From positions 12,593,001 through 12,657,000 of the forward strand of contig NC_052668.1 of the NCBI RefSeq assembly GCF_016802725.1: DNA of 64,000 nt, given 5' to 3'. Both the position numbers and the translations under genes were made by a program. The notes under the pieces are model-generated. The model was not told where the DNA came from, did not search any database, and saw only the letters and a list, made by a program, of their open reading frames with translations. Shown piece by piece: positions 34,331 through 46,967 of this stretch. This DNA is from Solenopsis invicta. Lineage: Eukaryota > Arthropoda > Insecta > Hymenoptera > Formicidae. The stretch's first letter is position 1, and each line of letters starts with the position of its first letter.

Positions 34331-36234
34331 AAATAAAGTAGAGAAAAAAATTACAAATTAATAATAGGAGAATATAGACCGATATGTGAAAACACAAATA
34401 ATTAAAGATGATTATGAATTAACTTTCTCGAATTTTCGCGAAATTAAATAAGATTAGAAAGGCTGAAGAACAGGAGTGATAATGCGTAACTTTTTTCGCG
34501 CAAGGCTGCGCCCAAGTCTCCTTTGCGAAAGTGGATGCGCGAAAGTTTACGCGTGACGGCGTGTTCAGAACACGTTGACGCGTTGCATTGATATCGTGTT
34601 ATGTCATTGTCGTTTAGCCACGCGCTGCTTAATAATCAGCCTGCTGCCAGGAATTACAAAATGCGCTCTGCCTTATGAATGTATGCAAACGTTGCCGGTT
34701 TGTTTTGCATAGGCGAACACACGTCGATAGAAATTTCGAAATTTGGCTCCCTCGACGCAACTCTGACTCTGACTCATTCCACGTCATGCACGGTTAAAAT
34801 TCGTAGGATATTTATACTCAATTTGGATTATTTTTAATCATTCCTATCGCCGTTGCTTCTGCTCACATCATTAATTTAACTAATATAATGGAGTTAAACA
34901 ATTTAACTCAAAAAATATCAAATTTGACTAAGCTTTAGTTTATTATTACTAGATACATAAATTAATATGTTTAATATTTACTTCAACATTAAAAAATGCA
35001 ATTACAGAAATGAGTTGATTAGATGAAGTTGCGCTTTTAACTACATAATTATTTGCATTCTGATAAAATAATGGACTTCGGCACATATGAAAATTAAAAA
35101 TAACACAATATTATTTAATTCAAATAAATTAGTTTAAATTTGATTTTTTTAATGCTTTTTTAGCAATTTAGTTTCCTAAATTATCCCTTACTTCGATAAA
35201 ATTTTCAGTCGTAGCCTCTTCGGCAAATGCGAAAAGTAGGATGAAAAAATGTGATAGGAGAATATTATGAAATAAATGTGTGTCGTATAGAAGCTTCGAG
35301 CGTTAAATGCCGAGAATCCGAAAGGGAGCCAGAGACCGATACAAGTTTCCCATAGAAATCTGCATACTCGTCTGGCGAACCGTGTACCCTTCTTTCCGGG
35401 GAAAGAGAGGACTCGCGCGAGTCGAGAGTATAACAATTCGAAGGACAATCGGGGACGGTTGACGTACAATCCACAAGTATGCTAGTGCGTAACCGAGTAG
35501 TATATCACCAGATGAATCATACAGCCAATTCGATGACGGGCGGATGCGCTGTGAGACAGAGAGGAAAAAAGAAAACAGGAAAAACCGCGCGACTCGCGGA
35601 AGAGTGACATCCCTTGACTACTTCCTGGAGAAATATCATTCGGTGAAAGACGCAATTAATTCACTTCTATCCGATGGCGTGGCGCGAATGAGTTGACGCG
35701 ATGCTAGTGGAATTTAATCTATAATTATGATGTAAAGACCATGCTCTGGCCGCGGCTAATCGGAGACACGCGTTGCATTTAATCAGGGAGGCTGCGTCAC
35801 TCGCACCGCGCCACGCGCGGCAGAAGCCGCGCTGATCTCACTCGTCATCATTGCCGCTCCGACATCGATCGAGCAGCATCATTACGTCGTAAGTGATACA
35901 AGTGTGATGAATGAAAACTCCACGTTTTTTTTTCAGCGCATATTTTATGCAGTATCGCAGAGATCCGTTTAACACATTGGCTGTCACTGTACAATTAGAT
36001 AACTTTGTTCCCGGCGTCCATTTTGTATCAGTGTTTTAATATGTTAATAATTGGTATTAATTATTAATTTTTAATTATGTCATATTTTATTATTTTAAAA
36101 CCCATAAAACTTTTATTTTCCCCGTTTATACAAAATTAGTGAACGGCTGGTCTCCATGTAGGTTGCCAATTACGCCAATTAACTCGTATTCGGTAGTTAA
36201 CTTGATAACTATGTACACAAACAAGAAGAAGTCT

Positions 36235-36612
36235 TTTAGATTGCTTGAAAAGATATCTTGCTATGCTTCGAGATATCCTGCATTTTTTCGAAAAATTTTG
36301 AAAAGATATTTTTTTATCGATACTTTATAGACATCCAAGAGATATCTGATGCAGTACTTTGGGATTGTAGCTTAGATATCTGGAGATGCCTTGAATATGT
36401 CTTTTGAAAATGCAAAAGACATCTTGTGCGAAATAGCTTAAAAATATATTTCGAGATGTCTTTTAGATGTTCATAGATAAGTGTCTTTCAAAGAAATTTT
36501 ACAAAACTCTTTGACAAAATCTTTGACAAGATCTTTCTAGACTACTTCTGGTAGTATCTATCTCGAAGATATTATATATCTTTGATAAGATATCTTTGAG
36601 ATATCTGCAAGA
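36235..36612. repeat. Degenerate cluster of AGATATCTT motifs
   Basis: GATATC or close variants (AGATATCTT, GAGATATCC, GAGATATCT, TAGATATCT, GAAGATATT) recur about ten times with irregular spacing. AGATGTCTTTTAGATG-type variants lie between. Because the motif is palindromic, the cluster has extensive hairpin potential. Origin unknown. Confidence 0.45.
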
Positions 36613-39600
36613 CCTCAATGTTTTCCCATGGATGTATCGAATTAAGTTGTAATGGAGGAACCTCTCTTCTTTAAATTCGACCGAGTTGAATTCAAAAAGT
36701 CGGTCACGATAATAAAGCGCGGCGATAAAGGTTGCATAGCTTTCCGTCGACGGTATTCATCTCGGATCTGACGTCACGCAAAACGGGATTAATCGATACC
36801 GGCGGTACGTTCTTCCATTTTTGACGTAAAAGCACCCGTGCCGTCAATGATGTTGCGAGTCTTTTCATTGATGAATCTTTTCACCTCTTTCGACGTATCC
36901 TACATTGTTCTCGGGACCACATCGGTTTTGTAAAAATTCAAATCTTCTCACGTTTTTACACTGTCGAGACTATAGACCGGTTAGATCTGTTCACCAAAGA
37001 AAATTATTACTTCTATCGGAAATTAATAAATAAATTAATAAATAATTAATAGATAAATAAATTAATAACAAATAGTAGAAAAGACTTAGTGTAAAATGGG
37101 AGTAATTGCGGAAACGATTTATTTTTATTCGCGTTTATGTCGAACGTACAATATTACGATTCGATCACGCGTAATTCAGACGAAGGAGAAGAAGGTTTGC
37201 GCAAATAATTAACGTCGGTGCGGACGTCTGACCGTTGTAGGTGGATAGGATCAAATCGCGGCATAAATTCGTCGCTAATGGGGCTAAATGGGTCAAGAGC
37301 GCTTTGTTATGAGGTAATGGATGATAATGGCGCTGATAAATAGCCGGTTAATATCACGCATTACGCGAATCGCGTTACTACGCCCCGCAGCTTGATTTTG
37401 GAGCGCACCAGATGATAGTTGGTCGGCAATAAAATTGGCCTGTGCCGAAGAAAAAAATATTACGATCGAACGGCGGTGCTTGCACGGTGGTCCACAGTCG
37501 ATCGAGTAAATGGTAGCTTCGCGAAATATTTATATCGATAGATAAAATCGTTCTTTTTTTTCCTATGTAGATTTTATATTGATAGACGAATGGACATCTT
37601 GACCTCGAAGTAGAGGAAAGTTACTAATATTGGCATACCATTTTGTTTTCGGGTATTAAACAACAGCTAAAAATAAAACTCTATAGACGTAAAAACAAAT
37701 TAGTAATTGTCTTCTGTCAGATGATACATCAGTTATTATGATGTTGTTGTTTTGTATTAATTAATGTTTTGTAATAATTAATAATGTTTTTTTAACACAA
37801 TCCAAAAAGAGCGTGAGAAATTTAGTTCCAAAACAACACAGTAGGTAGTAACAGGAGAATTCAGGCACGTCGGAGATAACTAAAAATAAATTGATAAACT
37901 AAATAATAAAAGTTATTTTTATATATTAAACACAACAAAGTTTGTACAATTGAAAGACTAAAACTGAACTCTTCTATTTTATATATATTTTTTGGCATAT
38001 TTTTTATTGTATACATAGATCTGTCGCGCGCGTCCGACGCTATTTCTTTTATTTTAAGAAATAGCATCTTACTAAAGAAGATTTGAAAAATTCATGAAAC
38101 GTCTGTCAACATTGTAGTTGAAGAGTTTGTAGTTATTGCCTATTTTTACGGCGGATCGCTTTACGTTGTACAGGATTTTATGTTTCAAACTTTACTACGA
38201 GGAAAGTATGAAAAAGAAAAACATAAGCAAAACAGTTTTAGGATGCTACAAATATGTAAAATAATCTAATATTATTAATAACATATTTACTAGTTTAAAC
38301 TATGCAATTTGCAAAAAAAAAATCCTGTAAATTTTATTCTTGTTTTTCAAAAATTTATTTTTAGCAGATTTTGCATAGAAAAAAGCCATAAATATATAAA
38401 TTATAAGTTTCTTTAATTACCTAAGTAGATCATGCTTTTTTTCTTTATGTGCGCAAATGTTTAATAAGTAACAAAAATAGCCAAATTAATTACAAATTAA
38501 AAATCTGGATTGTTTTCACTGGTAATCAGTTATCATCAATTAGTTAGACGCATTTCGAAAACAATTAATATAAAAATGGAAGAGAGAGAGAGATAATCTT
38601 CTTCTTACAAATTATAAGTCGACCCGACCCCTAGTAGAGAGATTTTATGGGATGCCCGGAGGAAAGAAAGAGGCAGCTAAAAATATACAATCTGCGATCT
38701 CCCTGCGGCGAAGAGAGACCCTTAAATTGACTCTATTTTCAAGGCTGACTTTAAAGTGGACTCATTGATTTGGAGGTTCTAAAACAGCCGTGTGTCTTAA
38801 CCTTGGTAACCTTAGAAATACCCCTGGAGTCGCGCCAGTCCCTGAATCGGTTGGTTAAACGAACTGTCTGTCTCCGTCAGTGTGTCAACTCCACTTACAG
38901 TAATTAGCATTTAGATCTCGTCGGTTTTATTCCGTCGATTTGCTCGAGTAAGCTCGCACTATTGCAGCCAGTCTAAAACATTCCGGGGCTCATAGCCCCG
39001 TTGAAGTCCCGCATGACGTGGTAAACGCGCGTCGCGGTCCCCAACTGCAACATAAAACGAAAATAGAGAAGAACTTTCGACGTGCTATTTCAAGTGCATC
39101 GAAATTAAACCGCTGTCGCGTTGCATGCCAACGTCGCGAAGCGTGATCGACGTTAGTTACCTAATAACGCGTCCGGCGACTCGATTCGCGGGCCGTTATA
39201 CATCAAATACATCAAATCCGCGAATGATGTATGTAACTTTGGACCGCGTCCAGAGAAAACCGCTCCCGCTCCAGCTCTTGGACGGATGAGCCGCCCGCGA
39301 AGGTCGCTCGCAATTTCACTTCACGACTTATCATCGATCAATCCGCTGGAAACATTCGCAAACACTTTTGCCGTCCTCCTGCCCCCGTGGAGGAGGACGC
39401 AGCTGACTGACTTTTGGTATTATCGCTTTATCGTGAACGACACATCGCACGAATTTGCGTATCAATGAGATAACTCGACTTAAATTATTCTTTTCACGTG
39501 TGCGCTCCAGACCGACGTAGTAATAGAGGCTCCGCTTTGCGCGGGATAAGGATCACAAAATGCAGATCCAGCTCGCCGAGATTCCACGCGCAGATATCGG

Positions 39601-41715
39601 CGATCTATAAATTCGCCCAAGTGAACCCCTGTCGAGTCCTCTCTTCCAATTCACCATCGGCGTCTTCTTTTTTTTTAACTTGGGGGATCTCGGTGATACA
39701 TCTCGGGCCGTTCGTCAGCGAGCTCGCTCCATTTAAACCCCGTAGTTTTTAATTAACATTCCATTGTCCGAGCGCGTCCTTATTGTGACCTTCGTAGGAC
39801 GCAACGCGACGCTGCTACATGATGTCACGGGTCAGCTGTCGCATCCATAGACGCGCACCGTTGCTCCCATTTATTCTTTCATTTCGACTCGCGGGCTCTT
39901 AATTCGAGTTTTACGAGTCTTTTGTTTGCTTTCGCCTTTACGCCCGATTAATGCTGTTTGTTCTCCTTCTCTCACCAGACAAGAGCTAGGGCATCACGAG
40001 CTCCCTGACAATTCTCCCTTATTTATTTATCTTTTTTATTTGCACTTGTGGCGAATTACCGTTTATTGCGTCGACGAAGACGCGCGAAAGCGGACTTGAG
40101 GACACTTTGTGGCGTCTCGGGGAAAGACGGGTCAAACGGATGACCCACTTACTTACGCATTCCCGCACGGGGACGGATTACAGTATTTGCATTAATTGCC
40201 CGTCCCTCAATGAACGGCGCTCGTCTCCGCGAGGAGACCGCGATCGGGGACACTCGAGAGATCCTTCGTCTACGCGCGCACAGAAACGGTCGCCGATGCA
40301 GTTCTCGGAAGCATGTAAAACGAGGAGCACATCGGAGTACGCATCGTTGAGTAAAATAATTTTGCGCTTCATGTATCACACGAACGTTGTACAGATTAAG
40401 TATGTGAATTCGCAAACGCGCCGCGCGTCCTGCGACTAACTCCCAACAAATCCCACGACTAATTTCTAACAAATCCTGCTTTTAATTTTAAAAAACATTC
40501 AGGTTGTTTAGCGAGATAATGCGAGTCAGTTGTAATTAAAGTTAATAACGGCGTGACACCCTACTCTTTTTTTTTATTCAAAACGCTTATTCCTGAAAAA
40601 TGTAATTCCGTGCGTGCATTTCGTATCCTAGCGGAGAGTGCATGTGCGTATTTAAATATCATTAAGCACCATCGGCTGGAAAATCGTTGTCGTTACGCAA
40701 GCACGTGCGCCTGTCCGAACTCAGGAAGCTGAAATCACGATCTTCGTTCCAGTCTGGTAAATTTCATCAATATTATAATGCAGCCGATTCGGGTGACACT
40801 CGTTTCAGAGTTACGTGATCCGTAATGGATGATGCATGGACCGCTCGTGCTCGTTAAGCTTGTGAAAACCGGTTAAACGGATCGCTGTCGTCGAACGAGT
40901 CTAATTACAAATCTGAATCGTAAATTGTCGAGTTTCTCGATACACATGTTCGCCTTATCGGTCCGAGAGATTAATTAAACTTTGAAATAATATTCAGTTA
41001 TCTCTAACCAACTATTTCAACTATCTCTAATCTGATTAAACGGCCATTAATAATATGTTAACATAAGATTGATGAAGAACGTAATAAATATCAACGAGTT
41101 GAATGTCACAGAATTTCTGGTGATTTCTTAAAAACACGCGCAGACACAAATCTCATATAGTAAATCTCTAAATAGCTGGCTACATACGGAGTTAAATAAA
41201 CTTCTGCAGCTTCGTAATTACTCGGTCGACTTTTTGTGCGTGGTAAGCGCTGTAGAGCAAAACCTAAGAAGTCGAGGCGAAAGATCGAATGTCACGTTCG
41301 GTAAAATGTTATGCGCGAAGATGTTGCACAAGCCTAGAAAGACTCATCGTTCTCCGTAGAATGTCTCATGATGAATCGTGCGGCATTTAAGCGGCCAACA
41401 CCTTGAAGTCGTTCCAAAGCAGACGGGATGACGCGTCTTGTCGTCGGCCCCAACATTGCAAACTCCTGGCAGCGTTATTGTCAATCAACTGCCAGTTGTT
41501 ACCGAACCCTACATACCGCGTGAGCACACCTGACTACGCGATATCGGTGTCGCGCAAAACCTTAATTACGCGAGATTAACGAAAGTATACTGTTTGAAAA
41601 GTTTTGAGAGAGACAATTAAAATTAGGTAAAGGTATGTGGCGAAATTAAAATTAAAAACGAATGCTAAGAAGGAGCGTAAAGAGATTTTCGTAAAATTCG
41701 ACGTACGTTAATTCC

Positions 41716-44700
41716 ATGAAACGATCGTCTTTCAGGATGTGGACCGTACACTGCCAAAATTTAGTGTTCATCGCTTTTGTGTTCTTGCCCTCCGTCGTGA
41801 GAGGCGTCCCGGATTATTCTGGATTGCCACCGGGACCGTATTGTGCTTCGAGATATCCTGGGGGCAGTTGCTGCCCAGGCCGGCAGGATGACTGCAGCGC
41901 GCCAATCCTCAAGACGTTATGCTACTGCGATGATTTTTGCGACCGAAGCCGCGAAGAGGACTGCTGTCCGGATTACTGGTCCCATTGCAGAGGGATGCCG
42001 AACGTCACGTTGCCGCCCTTGCAGGAAGTCAGAAGTGCGTAAATTTGAAATATTAAAATAATTTTGACGCGTAACATATGTAACACTTTTATAAACAATT
42101 AGAAAATATTTATATTAATAATATATACTTACTCTTTAAATCTAAATCAGTAAATAATTATTGATTAATAATGAATAATTATTTATAATTATGATCATCA
42201 CTGTATTTCTAAGTATGCCACTGGTAATCAGTGATTATCTGAAAAATTAATGAATTTATTGTGTATTTATTTATCATTATTGTATATTTGTTGAAGAACT
42301 TTTTAATGATTACCAGAGACTTTTCATTAATTTTTAAGATAACTAGTCCCAATGATTATCAATGATTATCTACTGATTCTGATTTGGAGAGTATATAATG
42401 CACTATAATAATTTATATGATGTATTTATATAATTAAACTTACCTTGCATATAAAGAACATAAGCGAGTAATCAAAATTATTCACGAAAAATTAATGTAT
42501 TTATTTATATAGTTTCTTTATTGATACAAATTATTCTCTATGTTATTCCAGGATGCTCATTCCAGGGAAAAAATTACGATCAGGAGCAAACGTTCAAAGT
42601 TAATTGTAACACATGGTAATGTTCTCTCTTTCGTTAACAACGGGCTAGCAAAGAGAACAGGAGTTCTCTTATAAGTTTAATTTATATTACAGTAAATGCA
42701 CCTTGGTCGATAAACGCGCCGAAGTGCTCTGCGAAGAGAATCGGTGCTTGATCGAGCCGGAATTGTTGGAAGAGGTCAACCAGCAAGAACCCATTCTAGG
42801 ATGGCAAGTGGGCAATTATTCCGAATTCTGGGGAAGGACCCTTCGGGACGGCGTGGAGCTTCGCTTGGGCACTCTCAATCCTTCGCAATCTGTAAGTATT
42901 CCTGTTACAGAAAAAATTCAAGAATATGTAAAAATATAGGTATATTAATTGAAGAATTGAAGTTTTTCAATAATATATTAGTAATTTTTTTTTGTATTTT
43001 CGTAGTTTTTTCTCGTAAAAGTCGTCATCGATATAGTGACTCAAACAATTGAAAACCTTACAAAATTAATTTATCGCAAAATACTCGCAAAACATACTAC
43101 CCGTGGCAATAAATCTTCGTTGCGTCTGGATTGCCGCGAAATTCGTTATTTAAAAGCGACATAAATTATTCAAGAAGACAAATTTAAACATTGTAGGAGC
43201 GGAAAGTTTTTATATTACTAAGTCGCACGAAACTCTCTCTCTCGTTTAAATCTCGACGAATTCAAAGTAAGGTAAAACCTTGTTTTTAACACGTGGCTGG
43301 TGCATAGACGTGAGACGCGAATGTAAGATAAGATCAAATGCTCCGCTTGCGCGACCAAAGTTAAAAGTTCCACGGTGACCAAAGCTAAAGTAATCTTTTG
43401 TGCTTGGCTGCGGGGCTTCTATGAATAAGAAAGCGACCGCTCGCAGCTAGCGCCAGGATCCTTTAATCCTTTGAAATGCTTGAAATCAATGCCCGAGGAC
43501 GCGAATCTCTTTTCCCCGATCGTAAATAAGACCCGTCAATGTATGTAGATGGTAAATTGGAACACGCGATCAAAGAGGCCCCCTAAGGCCGCTCGCTTAC
43601 AGCTACTCCTTCCTTTTGCTTAGGTGTACAAAATGAACCCGGTGAAACGTATTTACGACCCGGACGCGCTACCACGGGAGTTTGACTCCAGGACACGCTG
43701 GTCGCGCGACATATCCGGCATCCATGATCAAGGATGGTGTGGCGCATCCTGGGCCGTGTCCACGGCTGACGTTGCGTCCGACAGATACTCGATCATGAGC
43801 AAAGGCGCCGAGGCCCCGGAGCTGAGTGCCCAGCAACTGCTCTCTTGCAACAATAGGGGACAGCAAGGCTGCAGAGGCGGTTATCTCGATCGCGCCTGGC
43901 TCTTCATGAGAAAATTCGGGTACTTTTCTACTAAAAACTGAGATTCTCTCAAAAAATATTAAATAATGTTATTAATTGCACGCAGGAAAGAACGATTTTG
44001 TCAAAGTATTTAAAAATTTAACTAGAAACCGAAATTAATTTTGTTGGATCTTCTAGATAAATGTGTAGGACACTCAGCAACGATGGTAAATGTTGTAAAA
44101 AATTTTGACATTCTACCAATCAGTTTAACTGTTCTACATAACTATTTTGTAAAGGGTCCAACGAATTTATTTTCAGATCTGTGCCTAGCTAAAGTTTTAG
44201 ACAGTTTGGCAAAACCGTTCTATTCGGGTACAAAAACACTATTGATTATACAGATTCTATTATTGACTAAGCAAATATAAAATAAATCAATTTGATTCTC
44301 CAATAGATTGATCCAGAGAGATGAATCTTTTATTTTATTATTATCTTCTTCGATGTCATATCTAAAAATACGCTTAATCATGTGCGTGACGGAGTAAACT
44401 TCTCTTCAGCGCGTGATTTTAATATCATTAATTCTTCTGTCACAGACTGGTGGACAAGGAGTGTTATCCTTGGTCCGGTAAGAACGATCAATGCAAACTA
44501 CGTAAGAGAAGTACTCTAAAGGCCGCCGGTTGTCGAAAGCCATCACACCCATTGAGAACTGAATTGTACAAGGTCGGTCCGGCTTACCGTCTGGGCAACG
44601 AGACTGACATTATGCAGGAGATTCTGACCTCTGGACCCGTGCAAGGTAGCCCACAATAACTTGTCAGATGGTCGCGTTAATCGAAACTCTAAAATGTGTA

Positions 44701-45610
44701 TTGATGTTTAAGATCGTTTTGCGAAAGGAAACACATGAGCGACATTGAACTCTAAATCAGAATCAGTGTTTTACACAGCACAAGACATTTCAGCAATATT
44801 GCAGAAACGTTGAAAATATTGCTGCAACATTGGTTGAATATTCTGTGCTGTGTGAGGTATTATTCACAGAATGACAATGAATAGCTTGATTTCAGTGATA
44901 TTTTTAGAAATATATCAATCAGCGACATATGCATTGTTTTTTTAGTGACAATGATTCTGGTCAGTGAGAATACCCTTCTCTTAATCGGAATCACTTCACA
45001 GAAACAGTGAATAGTCACTGATCATCATAGTTATAAGTATAGCACTGCAAAACAGTAAGCTTTCACTGATTCAGACTTAGAGAGCAAGATAACTAGAATA
45101 TTACGAAGTAACGTCGGTCTTTTTGCAGCTACAATGAGAGTTTATCAGGACTTCTTTATCTACAAGAGCGGGATATACAGGCACTCTCGAAGTGCAGAAT
45201 TACACGATTCCGGTTATCACTCGGTGAGAATAATCGGTTGGGGCGAGGAGAGGTCTTATCGCGGTCCACCGCTTAAATATTGGGTAAGTTTACTTTGTAT
45301 CGCTACACGATAATGTTCGTAACGGAAAAGGGAAGAGAGAAAGTCCAAGATAATTACAGCGACACACAAGATATAAATTTTTATGCGTAACGTCAAATGA
45401 TGCAAATAAACTGTAAAAATATTCCAATTTTTGGATAAATTCTATTTCAATTTGATATTATAAATAATTTAAATCTAATCTCTTTTTTAGCTGGTCGCGA
45501 ACTCCTGGGGATACAATTGGGGAGACAACGGGCTCTTCAAGATTCAAAAGGGAACGAACGAGTGTGAGATCGAGTCTTACGTGCTGGCGGTATGGGCCAA
45601 GACAGTGTAA
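41716..45610 (+). CDS. Swim: Secreted TINAGL/Swim-type cathepsin-B-like pseudoprotease, 450 aa
   Basis: Seven exons join in frame: 41716-42034, 42552-42615, 42693-42891, 43624-43919, 44446-44645, 45129-45283 and 45491-45610. Order of parts: signal peptide (QNLVFIAFVFLPSVVRG); Cys-rich somatomedin-B-like module (about 36-85, CCPGRQDDC to CCPDYWSHC); a second Cys module in exons 2-3; then a papain-like domain. In DQGWCGASWAVS the catalytic Cys is Ser236, while His390 (GYHSVRIIGWG) and Asn415 (ANSWG) remain, so it should not be a protease. This matches vertebrate TINAGL1 and Drosophila Swim, an extracellular Wingless-binding protein. ATG 41737 is an alternative start, because TCTTTCAG|G just before it could be a splice acceptor. 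Introns 1, 4 and 5 hold MITEs. Family certain; strict orthology inferred. Confidence 0.88.
42130..42393. repeat. CTCTAAATCAGAATCAGTG-type MITE in Swim intron 1
   Basis: Left end TACTCTTTAAATCTAAATCA and right end TGATTCTGATTTGGAGAGTA are inverted. The interior is rich in ATTGATTAATAATG/AATGATTATCAATG. A second copy is in intron 5 of the same gene. Confidence 0.55.
43983..44226. repeat. AAAGAACGGTTTTGC-type MITE, copy 3 (short, uninterrupted), in Swim intron 4
   Basis: Left GGAAAGAACGATTTTGTC and right GGCAAAACCGTTCTATTC are inverted. About 245 bp, representing the family without the nested insertion found in the other two copies. A 79-codon frame across it (44041-44280) is incidental. Confidence 0.6.
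44748..45085. repeat. CTCTAAATCAGAATCAGTG-type MITE in Swim intron 5, with a nested hairpin
   Basis: Left AACTCTAAATCAGAATCAGT and right ACTGATTCAGACTTAGAGAG are inverted. The inner part repeats CAGTGA-type motifs. At 44772-44857 a smaller element begins TTACACAGCACAAGACATTT and ends GAATATTCTGTGCTGTGTGA, also inverted, with CAGCAATATTGCAG/AATATTGCTGCAA inside. Confidence 0.6.
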
Positions 45611-46967
45611 AAGAAAAAGAAAGAAACAAGGAAGATACCAAAGTACTAGAATATCCGATTGTCATAACCACTGTTGGTGCATTTATTGAATCTCCGTCGT
45701 TGGTCCGTCGTCGTGCGCAATGATGCGATTACCTCGGGGACGATGAACGATACATCGATGTTGGAAAGTATGTGATTCAGTGCCTTCGTTACACACCTTA
45801 TTACACATAAGATCAGGAAAGTGGGAGGGAGGGAGGAGGAAACGGGAGGGAGACAGAGCTGTTTATAACTATTTAATATAAGTACGTGGATATAGTTGAA
45901 AAGAAAATGTCGTCGTTATTTTCTCATTATTCGTAGACAATAACAATCATTTTACATAGAAACGCGCGCGTCGATGATCGATATGTGGCGCAAAAGTCAT
46001 GTCTTTCACGCGTAATATCATCTATGTGTCGCGGTGACTTCGACGTGTAAGAAGTACTAAGTGCCAAGCGCTTGAAATAAATTTTATAAGTACGTAATAG
46101 CCTTTCACTTCACGTTAAACGATGTGATATTTCTACTCGCAGAGATAAATAATTTGCAACGATTAATCGATTGCGTTTTCCTCTTTTGATCAGTTTGTGT
46201 TCTATGTAAAATTAGACACACGTAGGTTTGCTGTGTAAGGGATACTCATAATGCTCCCATAAAGTAAATGGCAGTGTGGTAGTGTATTTGGGGATGCAAT
46301 TGACTATGTTAGCAGATTATCCCTATAAGCGTCCAATATTATTTAATATTAAATAATATTCCTAAAATAATTAATTTAATAAAAAGTGCAGTTATATGTC
46401 CACATGTTGATAATATTATATGAATATTATATTGGGAATAAATAATATTATTTATTTCAATATTTTAAATTATCAAGAATATTGTAACTTTTAAATGTAA
46501 TAATTATAAAGTTTATGAATATTTCATGCGTAATAATTCATATTAATATTATTTCTGAACAAAAATAATATCCGTAAAACATTTTCATAATATTCCACGG
46601 ATATTAAAATAATATAAATATTATATAAAGCGGACATATAACATTAATACAATATTCCTACAATATTTAAAAAATATTGTATTCTCGGAATATTACTTTA
46701 ATATTATTTTAATTTTTAATAATATTCGCATAATATTCTAGGAATATTGTAGCGCTTATAGGGATCGAGCTTTTTTGTACATACATCGAAGGTGCAAGAT
46801 AGACATTATAATTTTCTTTCACATTGAGATTATTGAGATCTTTCTGCAATTGACTAAAATAAATTTATATCAAACACGTACATGGCATGATACATGGTAT
46901 TAGGCACTCAAGGGACGATTGTGCATGTTGCATCACTAATCAGAAGGAACTCTCTCGCGGTTCATCA
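45611..46967. other. Swim 3' UTR and intergenic DNA
   Basis: AATAAA at 46076-46081, 466 bases after the Swim stop, is the likely poly(A) signal. A MITE copy follows at 46319-46765. No gene seen. Confidence 0.5.
46319..46765. repeat. TCCCTATAAGCG-type MITE, copy 6 (well preserved)
   Basis: About 447 bp. Left ATCCCTATAAGCGTCCAATA and right AATATTGTAGCGCTTATAGG are inverted. The body holds the ACATATAACATTAATACAAT block shared with the copy at 2579-3520. Confidence 0.75.

Larger units (their letters stand above)
20669..41715. other. About 21 kb without a recognisable protein-coding exon
   Basis: Alternates between AT-rich stretches carrying MITE copies and CpG-rich blocks, for example 21.4-24.3, 27.9-28.4, 29.4-29.6, 32.8-33.3, 35.3-35.9 and 38.9-40.5 kb. 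Open frames in the CpG-rich blocks occur on both strands at once and have no family resemblance. It may be intergenic or a giant intron. The first Swim-like coding exon at 41.7 kb is preceded by a good acceptor (TCTTTCAG|G), so a far-upstream 5' UTR exon is possible. Confidence 0.5.

Noticed and set aside
36260..36282. 17-base identity (TGCTTCGAGATATCCTG) with Swim exon 1 near 41846
   Set aside because: Flanks do not match on either side, and the site lies in a GATATC-rich cluster; a chance match is plausible in 64 kb.
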